Below are positions 1 through 5,699 of a DNA stretch of 9,061 bases, piece after piece. How positions within the stretch are numbered: position 1 is the first letter of the stretch; each line of letters begins with the position of its first letter. The stretch spans positions 1 to 9,061 of the forward strand of contig DHGT01000101.1 in the NCBI GenBank assembly GCA_002402905.1. The letters are read 5' to 3'. The notes beneath the pieces are model-generated. The model made no database searches. It worked only from the letters and a program-made list of their open reading frames with translations, and was not told the DNA's origin. The translations under genes were made by a program, and so were the position numbers. This DNA is from Desulfatitalea sp. UBA4791. Its GTDB lineage: Bacteria > Desulfobacterota > Desulfobacteria > Desulfobacterales > Desulfosarcinaceae.

Positions 1-47
1 GTGGCTTATTCCTTCGGGTTAGAATAGCTGCTGCCCTAATCCCTGGC

Positions 48-75
48 TTGACAATTCGAAGTGGAGGCCTTAAAT
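48..75 (+). promoter_or_regulatory. Candidate sigma70-type promoter for the metY-metX-metW operon
   Basis: A perfect TTGACA (-35) lies at 48-53, followed after 16 bases by TTAAAT (70-75, 4 of 6 matches to TATAAT). Transcription would start near 82, about a dozen bases before the SAM riboswitch, which is where a leader promoter belongs. The -10 is imperfect, so the position is inferred from the -35 and the context. Bases 1-47 upstream hold no recognisable gene. Confidence 0.55.
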
Positions 76-94
76 ATTCCAGTCACATACATAA

Positions 95-185
95 TCATGT
101 TGAGAGGCGCGAGGGAACTGGCCTGACGACCGCCCGGCAACCTGTCCATAAAGGTGCCAAATCCAGCCCGTACAGGGAAACATGA
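95..185 (+). ncRNA. SAM-I-type (S-box) riboswitch in the metY leader
   Basis: This is a cis-acting RNA that binds S-adenosylmethionine and controls the methionine operon downstream. The closing helix P1 is a perfect 7-bp pairing, TCATGTT (95-101) with AACATGA (179-185). Inside it are the S-box landmarks in order: GAGGGA (111-116) followed by CTGGCC (118-123), CCGGCAACC (134-142), and GGTGCCAA (153-160). P3 forms from GGCAxCC (136-142) with GGTGCC (153-158). P4 is CCC (167-169) with GGG (175-177). The core and spacing match the SAM-I clan; assignment to a subclass within the clan is less certain. It lies 91 bases before the metY start, and the last bases of P1 (184-185) are shared with a possible antiterminator, so SAM binding should favour termination. 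The open frame running through it from 154 is not translated sequence. Confidence 0.92.
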
Positions 186-219
186 GGTCGGCGAGACAAC
201 ATGGGATATGTTAGACCTC
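184..219 (+). promoter_or_regulatory. Possible antiterminator of the SAM riboswitch
   Basis: GAGGTC (184-189) can pair with GACCTC (214-219), which is the 5' side of the terminator stem. The enclosed RNA folds into a small hairpin, AACAT (198-202) with ATGTT (208-212), that would bring the two arms together. Bases 184-185 also belong to riboswitch helix P1, so P1 and this helix compete: without SAM the antiterminator forms and metY is transcribed. The pairing is seen in the sequence; the switching is inferred from how S-box leaders work. Confidence 0.6.
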
Positions 220-238
220 TCCGGCGCGAGAGGTTTTT
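214..238 (+). terminator. Intrinsic terminator of the SAM riboswitch
   Basis: A perfect 7-bp stem, ACCTCTC (215-221) with GAGAGGT (228-234), closes a six-base loop and runs straight into a T tract (TTTTT, 234-238, then CTATTTT). G214 can add a wobble pair with T235. It sits between the riboswitch and the metY ribosome binding site, as expected for transcription attenuation by the SAM leader. Confidence 0.85.
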
Positions 239-263
239 CTATTTTAGTACCGACAGACGATCC

Positions 264-270
264 GAGGAGG
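264..270 (+). promoter_or_regulatory. Ribosome binding site that fixes the metY start
   Basis: GAGGAGG lies six bases before the ATG at 277. It settles that ATG as the start over an in-frame ATG at 154, which would place the riboswitch 3' end and the terminator inside the protein. Confidence 0.85.
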
Positions 271-276
271 ATTGCC

Positions 277-1584
277 ATGACCGAGACATATAAAGGTTTT
301 TCCACCCAGGCCATCCACGGCGGCCACACGCCGGACAGCGAGACCCATTCGCGCGCCGTGCCGCTCTACCAGACCACCTCCTACACGTTCGACGACACCA
401 CCCACGCGGCCGACCTGTTCGGTCTGCGAAAATTCGGCAACATCTACACACGCATCATGAACCCGACCACCGACGTGCTCGAACAGCGCATGGCGGCCCT
501 GGAGGGTGGTGTGGGCGCCCTGGCCGTGGCCTCGGGCCAGGCAGCCGCGACCCTGACCATTCTCACTTTGGCTCAAGCCGGCGACGAAATCGTGGCCTCC
601 ACCGATTTGTACGGGGGTACGGTCAGCCTCTTCACCCACACCCTGCCCAAACTCGGCATCCGGGTTCGTTATGTCACACCGGGCGATCTGAACGGCTGGG
701 AGCAGGCGGTCAACGATCGCACCAAGGCCTTTTTCGTGGAGAGCATCGGCAATCCCAAGCTCGACATCATCGACATCGAAAAGATCGCCAAAATTGGCCA
801 GTCCCACGGTATTCCCCTGGTCGTGGACAACACGGTCACCACGCCCTACCTGCTCCGCCCCATTGCCTACGGCGCCGCCATCGTGGTCCATTCAGCCACC
901 AAATTCATCGGTGGCCACGGCACCTCCATCGGTGGCATCATCGTCGACTCGGGCCGGTTCGACTGGGCCGCTTCGGGCCGGTTCGCCGCTTTCCTGGAAC
1001 CCGAGCCGGCCTACCACGGCCTCAAATTCCACGAGACGTTCGGCAACCTGACCTTCATCCTGCGTGCACGGGTGCTCGGGTTGCGCGACATGGGCGCCGC
1101 CATCAGCCCCTTCAATGCCTGGCTTTTCCTGCAAGGACTCGAAACCCTGGCCCTGCGCATGCAGCGGCACAGCGAAAACGGACTGGCCGTGGCCCAATGG
1201 CTGGAAAAGCACCCCTGCGTGGCCTGGGTGCGTTATCCCGGTCTGCCCACGTCCCCCACCCATGACCTGAAAGCGAAATATCTTCCCAAGGGGCAAGGGG
1301 CATTGGTCGGCTTCGGCATCCGGGGCGGACGCGACGCGGCCGTCAAATTCATCGAAAGCTGCAACCTCTTCAGCCACCTGGCCAATATCGGCGATGCCAA
1401 GAGCCTGGTCATTCACCCCGCCTCCACCACCCACGAACAGCTGAGCGCGGCGGAGCAGCAAGCCGCCGGGGTTACACCCGACTTTATCCGTCTCAGCGTG
1501 GGCATCGAGGACATTGATGACATCATTGCAGACCTGGATCAGGCCCTGAAACAGGGCGTCAGCTGCACCCTGCAGGGAGATTGA
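277..1584 (+). CDS. metY: O-acetylhomoserine sulfhydrylase (homocysteine synthase)
   Basis: This PLP enzyme of the Cys/Met metabolism family joins O-acetyl-L-homoserine and sulfide to give L-homocysteine and acetate in the cytoplasm. The protein is 435 residues, the usual length for MetY/MET17 and longer than the roughly 380-400 residues of cystathionine synthases and lyases. The N-terminus has HGGHTPD (14-20) and the tetrameric-contact motif YTRIMNPT (57-64). SGQAA (86-90) and DLYGG (110-114) form part of the PLP pocket. VVDNT (182-186) gives the Asp that pairs with the pyridine nitrogen, and Lys209 in HSATKF (205-210) is the Schiff-base lysine. FIRLSVGIED (403-412) supplies the substrate-carboxylate arginine (Arg405). 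The ATG at 277 was chosen because GAGGAGG precedes it by six bases. It sits directly behind the SAM riboswitch and 13 bases before metX, which makes its presumed substrate. A methionine gamma-lyase or O-succinylhomoserine specificity is possible, but the length and the metX neighbour favour this call. Confidence 0.93.
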   Translation: MTETYKGFSTQAIHGGHTPDSETHSRAVPLYQTTSYTFDDTTHAADLFGLRKFGNIYTRIMNPTTDVLEQRMAALEGGVGALAVASGQAAATLTILTLAQAGDEIVASTDLYGGTVSLFTHTLPKLGIRVRYVTPGDLNGWEQAVNDRTKAFFVESIGNPKLDIIDIEKIAKIGQSHGIPLVVDNTVTTPYLLRPIAYGAAIVVHSATKFIGGHGTSIGGIIVDSGRFDWAASGRFAAFLEPEPAYHGLKFHETFGNLTFILRARVLGLRDMGAAISPFNAWLFLQGLETLALRMQRHSENGLAVAQWLEKHPCVAWVRYPGLPTSPTHDLKAKYLPKGQGALVGFGIRGGRDAAVKFIESCNLFSHLANIGDAKSLVIHPASTTHEQLSAAEQQAAGVTPDFIRLSVGIEDIDDIIADLDQALKQGVSCTLQGD

Positions 1585-1597
1585 AGGTATCATTCAT

Positions 1598-2737
1598 ATG
1601 GATCGCAAGTCGGTTGGACGGGTCACCCCCCAAACATTCACCTTCGGCGGCAAGGATGATCCGCTGGTCCTCGAATCCGGTTATACACTGGGTCCGGTGG
1701 ACCTTGTCTACGAGAGCTATGGCGAACCCAACGCGGATCGCTCCAACGCCATTTTGATCTGCCACGCCCTGTCCGGAGACCATCATGTGGCCGGATACCA
1801 CGACCCCCACGACCGCCGCACCGGCTGGTGGGACAGCATGATCGGCCCGGGCAAGGCGTTCGACACCCGCCGCTACTGGGTCATCTGCTCCAATATCATC
1901 GGCGGCTGCAAGGGATCGACCGGTCCGACCAGCATCGATCCGCGCACCGGCGAGCCTTACGGCCTCACCTTTCCGGTGGTGACCATCGGCGACATGGTAG
2001 CGGCTCAGAAGCGCCTCCTGGATCACTTGGGTATCCAACGCCTCTACAGTATGGCCGGCGGTTCCATGGGCGGGTTTCAGGTGCTGGAGTGGACCCTGCG
2101 GTATCCCGAAATGGTGCGTTCGGCCATCTGTATCGCATCGGCCCCGCGCCTCTCGGCCCAGGCCATCGCATTCAACAGCATCGGCCGAAGTGCCATCACC
2201 CGCGATCCGGAGTGGAAAGAGGGGCGCTACACCGGCAGGGGGCCGGAACAGGGCTTGGCCACAGCCCGCATGATCGGCCACATCACCTACCTGTCCGAAA
2301 TGCTGCTGGACGCCAAGTTCGGCCGCCGGCTCCAGTCAGCCAACCGGCTGAGCTACAACTTCTCCAGTGAATTCGCCATCGAAAGCTACCTCAACCACAA
2401 GGGCAGCGCGTTTACCGAGCGGTTCGACGCCAACAGCTATCTTTACATCACCAAGGCCATGGATTACTTCGATATCGAACGATCCCACGGGCCGCTGAAA
2501 GCGGCCTTCGCGCGGATCCAGGCGCGCTGCCTGTTCGTCTCCTACAGCACCGACTGGCTCTTTCCCACCAGTCAGACCAAGGAGATGGTCCGCGCCATGC
2601 TTTCCTGCGGCAAACCGGTGTCTTTCATCGACATCGACTCGCCCTACGGCCACGACGCCTTCCTGGTGGAGGAGGAGAAGTTGACCCGTATCGTCTCCGG
2701 GTTCCTCACCGGCGTGGAGAAGGAGGTGACCGCATGA
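1598..2737 (+). CDS. metX: Homoserine O-acetyltransferase
   Basis: This alpha/beta-hydrolase-fold enzyme transfers an acyl group, normally acetyl from acetyl-CoA, to the hydroxyl of L-homoserine, activating it for sulfhydrylation by the MetY encoded just upstream. At 379 residues it has the normal MetX length. Visible motifs are CHALSGDHH (55-63), the family segment GCKGSTGP (103-110), the nucleophile elbow GGSMGG with Ser156, YSTDWLFP (316-323) with catalytic Asp319, and YGHDAFL (350-356) with catalytic His352. The triad spacing matches characterised MetX proteins. Translation starts at the ATG at 1598, with a modest GAAGG ten bases before it; the gap after metY is 13 bases. Its stop overlaps the metW start by four bases (ATGA). 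Acetyl versus succinyl preference cannot be settled by eye, because MetX-fold enzymes with either activity exist; the MetY partner makes acetyl more likely. Confidence 0.93.
   Translation: MDRKSVGRVTPQTFTFGGKDDPLVLESGYTLGPVDLVYESYGEPNADRSNAILICHALSGDHHVAGYHDPHDRRTGWWDSMIGPGKAFDTRRYWVICSNIIGGCKGSTGPTSIDPRTGEPYGLTFPVVTIGDMVAAQKRLLDHLGIQRLYSMAGGSMGGFQVLEWTLRYPEMVRSAICIASAPRLSAQAIAFNSIGRSAITRDPEWKEGRYTGRGPEQGLATARMIGHITYLSEMLLDAKFGRRLQSANRLSYNFSSEFAIESYLNHKGSAFTERFDANSYLYITKAMDYFDIERSHGPLKAAFARIQARCLFVSYSTDWLFPTSQTKEMVRAMLSCGKPVSFIDIDSPYGHDAFLVEEEKLTRIVSGFLTGVEKEVTA
2720..2729 (+). promoter_or_regulatory. Full-length consensus Shine-Dalgarno for metW
   Basis: AAGGAGGTGA is complementary to the whole ten-base anti-Shine-Dalgarno stretch of 16S rRNA and ends four bases before the metW ATG at 2734. 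It lies inside the metX coding end. Together with the ATGA overlap it suggests strong, coupled metW translation. Confidence 0.8.
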
Positions 2738-3360
2738 ACGCCCAATACGTGGACCGCCTCAGCCGCACCGACCGGGATGTGATTCTCACCCTGGTGCCCG
2801 AGGGTGTCTCCGTGCTGGACCTGGGTTGCGGCGATTGCAGCCTGCTTAACGAGCTGGTCGCCAAGCGCAGCATCCGCGGAACAGGTGTGGACATCAGCGG
2901 CGACCAACTGATCGACGGCCTCGCCTTCGGCCTCAACGTCTACCATGGCGACCTGGACGAGGGGTTGGCCGACTTTCCCGACGATGCCTACGACTACGTG
3001 ATCCTGAACCAGACCCTGCAGGTGGTCAAGCATCCCCTGCTGGTCTTCAACGAAATGCTGCGCATCGGCCGCTACGGCATCGTGGGCTTTCCCAATTTCG
3101 CCCAGTGGCAGCTGCGGCGCGGGCTGTTTTTCGGCGGGCGGGCTCCCAAATCCCCGGCCCTGCCTTTTGAATGGTACGACACCCCCAACATCCGCGTGCT
3201 CTCCATCCGCGACTTTTTCGATTACTGCCGCGCCCAGAACATCCGGATCGTGCAGGAGCGCTATCTCATCGCCGGCAAATGGATGCACCGGCTGCCCGTC
3301 ACGGTGACCAACCTGATGGCCCATGTGGGGATGTTTGTCATCACCCGACAGCAATTCTAA
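2734..3360 (+). CDS. metW: Methionine biosynthesis protein MetW (class I methyltransferase fold)
   Basis: This 208-residue protein matches MetW in length and sequence style. The SAM-binding motif I is VLDLGCGDC (27-35), motif II is GTGVDIS (49-55), and a post-motif segment DYVILNQTLQVV follows. The later GFPNFAQWQLR and LPFEWYDTPN stretches are characteristic of MetW. In proteobacteria metW sits next to metX, and MetW is understood to support or regulate MetX activity rather than to have a proven methylation substrate; that role is family knowledge, not something shown here. The gene starts inside the metX stop codon (ATGA, 2734-2737) behind a near-ideal ribosome binding site, so MetX and MetW are probably made together. 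A SAM-binding partner of MetX would give a second, protein-level way to sense SAM, besides the riboswitch. Confidence 0.92.
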   Translation: MNAQYVDRLSRTDRDVILTLVPEGVSVLDLGCGDCSLLNELVAKRSIRGTGVDISGDQLIDGLAFGLNVYHGDLDEGLADFPDDAYDYVILNQTLQVVKHPLLVFNEMLRIGRYGIVGFPNFAQWQLRRGLFFGGRAPKSPALPFEWYDTPNIRVLSIRDFFDYCRAQNIRIVQERYLIAGKWMHRLPVTVTNLMAHVGMFVITRQQF

Positions 3361-3372
3361 CTGAACGCCCTG

Positions 3373-3397
3373 ATCACTCGATTATTCGATTGATTTT
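3373..3397 (+). terminator. Possible weak intrinsic terminator after metW
   Basis: ATCA-C-TCGA (3373-3381) pairs with TCGA-T-TGAT (3386-3394) around a TTAT loop, giving eight pairs with one C/T mismatch, followed by TTT. The stem is AT-rich and the T tract is short, so termination would be partial. It begins 12 bases after the metW stop and would divide the methionine operon from the ligase cluster. Confidence 0.4.
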
Positions 3398-3418
3398 AGG
3401 GTCTGGCAAGATTATGGT
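3390..3418 (+). promoter_or_regulatory. Weak candidate promoter for the ligase/peptidase cluster
   Basis: TTGATT (3390-3395) and TATGGT (3413-3418) are separated by 17 bases and each match the sigma70 consensus at four of six positions. They lie in the 136-base gap before the C39-like gene. This is the best pair I could find there, but it is poor and overlaps the possible terminator hairpin. Nothing else is recognisable in the gap. Confidence 0.2.
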
Positions 3419-3496
3419 CGCTTGTGACATTGAAAAAGGGGTTATGCCGCCGAAACAACTTGAAAACATGGATTACCATCGCCTGCCCGTGCCGAC

Positions 3497-4210
3497 ATGG
3501 ACACCCAGCTGCAATTTGAAATTTTGGCTCAACCCGACGACACCACCTGCGGTCCCACCTGCCTCCAGGCCGTCTACAACTACTACGAGGACGACATCCC
3601 GCTCAAGCAGGTCATCCGCGAAGTCAAGCAGCTCAAAGGCGGCGGTACCCTGGCCGTACTCATGGGTTGCCACGCCCTGCAACGCGGGTACCGGGCCAAG
3701 CTCTACACTTACAACCTGGAGGTGTTCGATCCCACCTGGTTCAAAATGAGTCCCAGGGAGATGGGCGAACGGCTCCAACGCCAGATGCGCGCCAAAGTCC
3801 ACCCTAAAATCAGGTCGGCCAGTAAAGCCTACCTCGATTTTCTGCGCCTGGGCGGAACGATCCGCTTCGAGGACATGACCGCCAGCCTCATCCGCGGCTT
3901 GCTCAAGCGCGGTGTGCCGATTTTGACCGGCCTGTCCGCCACCTACCTGTATCGCACGGCTCGGGAGGTCGCGGTGGGCCGTAAAATGGTCTATGACGAT
4001 ATCAAAGGGGAGCCGACCGGCCATTTTGTCGTTCTGTGCGGCTATAGCATGAACACCCGTACGGCCCTGGTAGCCGACCCCTTGTTGCCCAACCCCATCA
4101 GCGACAGCCAAATCTACCCGGTGCGCTTGAACCGGCTGGTGTGCGCCATCATGTTGGGCATCCTCACCTACGACGCCAATCTGCTGGTCGTCACCCCCAA
4201 AAAGGGGTAA
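3497..4210 (+). CDS. Soluble C39-like (papain-fold) cysteine peptidase
   Basis: This 237-residue protein carries the C39 peptidase signature. QPDDTTCGPTC (12-22) gives the oxyanion Gln12 and the catalytic Cys18. GHFVVLCGY (175-183) gives catalytic His176, and VADPL (192-196) gives Asp194. There is no signal peptide, membrane helix, ABC-transporter domain or GG-leader precursor nearby, so this is not a bacteriocin exporter. It resembles the stand-alone C39-like family found beside RimK-type ligases. A cytoplasmic peptidase or transpeptidase/amidase acting on the product of the ligases downstream is inferred. The ATG at 3497 is the first start after an in-frame stop at 3461-3463; no Shine-Dalgarno precedes it, which is unlike its neighbours. 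It ends 19 bases before the RimK-like gene, whose ribosome binding site lies in that gap. Confidence 0.82.
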   Translation: MDTQLQFEILAQPDDTTCGPTCLQAVYNYYEDDIPLKQVIREVKQLKGGGTLAVLMGCHALQRGYRAKLYTYNLEVFDPTWFKMSPREMGERLQRQMRAKVHPKIRSASKAYLDFLRLGGTIRFEDMTASLIRGLLKRGVPILTGLSATYLYRTAREVAVGRKMVYDDIKGEPTGHFVVLCGYSMNTRTALVADPLLPNPISDSQIYPVRLNRLVCAIMLGILTYDANLLVVTPKKG

Positions 4211-4214
4211 GCCC

Positions 4215-4221
4215 AAGGAGG
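4215..4221 (+). promoter_or_regulatory. Ribosome binding site that fixes a GTG start for the RimK-like gene
   Basis: AAGGAGG sits eight bases before GTG at 4230, supporting GTG as the initiation codon. Confidence 0.8.
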
Positions 4222-4229
4222 AAGTCAAA

Positions 4230-5699
4230 GTGACCGTTCTCGTGGTCATCGAAAACCCGGAAGAGTGCCCTCTCAATTTCAGTGATGTGGAACCCGTCGC
4301 CGCCCGCACCTATCTGTCCGACTCATCTTATGCCGCATTGAAAGGCGTCAAGGTCTTCAACATCTGTCGCTCCTATCGCTACCAGAGCATCGGCTACTAT
4401 GTCAGCCTGCTGGCCGAGGCGCGAAACCACAAGCCGGTGCCCAACATCACCACCATCCAGGACATCAAATCCATGGGCATCATCCGGCTGGTATCCGAAG
4501 AACAGAGCGAGCTCCTTCAAAAGATTTTCACACCCGAAGACCCGCAAAAGCTATCGATCAATATCTACTTCGGCAAGTCCACGGACAAACGCTTCGAGCA
4601 GATGGCATCGCGGCTTTTCAAATACTTTCCGGCGCCGTTTTTAAGGGCCGACTTCGGGTTTTACAACAACTGGCAGCTTTCCAACGTCTCGCCGTTGACC
4701 GTCAAGGAGATCCCGGTCGAAGAGCGCACCTTTGCCGAATCGGTGGCCTCGGAGTATTTCGCCGGCAAGAAGCTCTATATCCCCAAGCGTTCCATCTCCC
4801 GCTACGACATGGCCATCTTATACGATCCGGCCGAGCAGCGTCCGCCGTCCGATGCCCGGGCACTCAAGCGCTTCATCAAAGCCGCCGACGAGCTGGGCAT
4901 CGGCACCGAGCTGATCACCAAGGAGGACTCCAACCGGCTCTCCGAGTTCGATGCCCTCTTTATTCGCGAGACCACCAACGTGGATCACCACACCTACCGA
5001 TTGGCCCGCAAGGCCGTGGCCGAAGGACTGGTGGTCATCGACGACCCGGAATCGATCCTGCGCTGCTCGAACAAGGTGTACCTGGCCGAATTGCTGCGGC
5101 GCTCGAAAATCCCCACGCCCCAGACCCACATCGTACACAGCAAGAACCTCGAACAGGTCCTGCCGGAAATCAGTTACCCGTGCATTCTCAAACAGCCGGA
5201 CAGCGCCTTTTCCCAGGGGGTGGTGCGGGCCGAGAACGAGGCGGCCATGCTGGAACAGACCCGTCAGCTGCTCAAGAAATCGGAACTGGTCATCGCCCAG
5301 GCCTACCTGCCCTCGCAATTCGACTGGCGCATCGGCATCCTGGACCGCAAGCCCCTGTTCGCCTGTAAATATTACATGGCCGGCAACCACTGGCAGATCG
5401 TACGCAAGGACAAGGGCGGCCGGGAAATTTACGGCAAGGTGGAAACCCTGCCCGTGGCCAAAGCACCGTCCGTGGTGGTCAAGACCGCCCTCAAGGCCGC
5501 CAACCTCATTGGCGATGGCCTCTACGGCGTGGATCTCAAACAGGTGGGTAAAACGGCCATGGTCATCGAAGTCAACGACAACCCCAACATCGATGCCGGC
5601 TACGAGGACGATGTACTCCAGGATGAGCTCTACACGCGCATCATGGAGGTCTTCTTGAAACGCATCGAGATGCGCACATCGGGCAGCCGCAACGCATGA
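4230..5699 (+). CDS. RimK-family ATP-grasp ligase with long N-terminal domain
   Basis: This 489-residue protein has two parts. Residues 1 to about 190 resemble the N-terminal domain seen in some RimK-like proteins (the RLAN type), with no catalytic motif I can name. Residues from about 192 form the ATP-grasp ligase: SNKVYLAELL (280-289) with nucleotide-contacting Lys282, YPCILKQPD (316-324) with Lys321, FDWRIGIL (364-371) with Arg367, CKYYMAG (379-385), YGVDLK (432-437), and the metal-binding IEVNDNPN (446-453) with Glu447, Asn449 and Asn451. ATP-grasp enzymes of this type couple a carboxylate to an amine through an acyl phosphate, often adding amino acids such as glutamate to a peptide or protein. 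Classical RimK, which modifies ribosomal protein S6, is about 300 residues and lacks this N-terminal domain, so S6 is an unlikely substrate. The gene starts at GTG and its stop overlaps the next start (ATGA, 5696-5699). The substrate is unknown. Confidence 0.85.
   Translation: MTVLVVIENPEECPLNFSDVEPVAARTYLSDSSYAALKGVKVFNICRSYRYQSIGYYVSLLAEARNHKPVPNITTIQDIKSMGIIRLVSEEQSELLQKIFTPEDPQKLSINIYFGKSTDKRFEQMASRLFKYFPAPFLRADFGFYNNWQLSNVSPLTVKEIPVEERTFAESVASEYFAGKKLYIPKRSISRYDMAILYDPAEQRPPSDARALKRFIKAADELGIGTELITKEDSNRLSEFDALFIRETTNVDHHTYRLARKAVAEGLVVIDDPESILRCSNKVYLAELLRRSKIPTPQTHIVHSKNLEQVLPEISYPCILKQPDSAFSQGVVRAENEAAMLEQTRQLLKKSELVIAQAYLPSQFDWRIGILDRKPLFACKYYMAGNHWQIVRKDKGGREIYGKVETLPVAKAPSVVVKTALKAANLIGDGLYGVDLKQVGKTAMVIEVNDNPNIDAGYEDDVLQDELYTRIMEVFLKRIEMRTSGSRNA

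Noticed and set aside
16..42. Imperfect hairpin near the left edge (GGGTTAG with CTAATCC)
   Set aside because: It has a 13-base loop and no T tract, so it does not support a terminator. Nothing else identifies bases 1-47.
154..276. In-frame upstream extension of metY by 41 codons
   Set aside because: It runs through the riboswitch 3' half and the terminator. The ATG at 277 has an ideal ribosome binding site, and the protein from 277 has the family's normal length.
1568..1577. Perfect 10-base palindrome CCCTGCAGGG at the end of metY
   Set aside because: It is within coding sequence, has no loop or T tract, and is not repeated elsewhere that I could see. Probably chance.
244..1593. Long reverse-strand open frames opposite metY
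   Set aside because: They mirror a high-GC coding gene, have no family motifs, and metY on the forward strand is certain. The same applies to the long antisense frames opposite metX, metW, the C39-like gene, the RimK-like gene and the GCS2-like gene.
3171..3749. Forward frame overlapping metW and the C39-like gene
   Set aside because: Its translation is Pro/Thr/Ser/Arg-rich with no motif, and it is a frame shadow of two well-supported genes.
3497..4210. Bacteriocin processing/export system suggested by the C39 domain
   Set aside because: There is no ABC transporter, no membrane segment and no small GG-leader precursor in the window.
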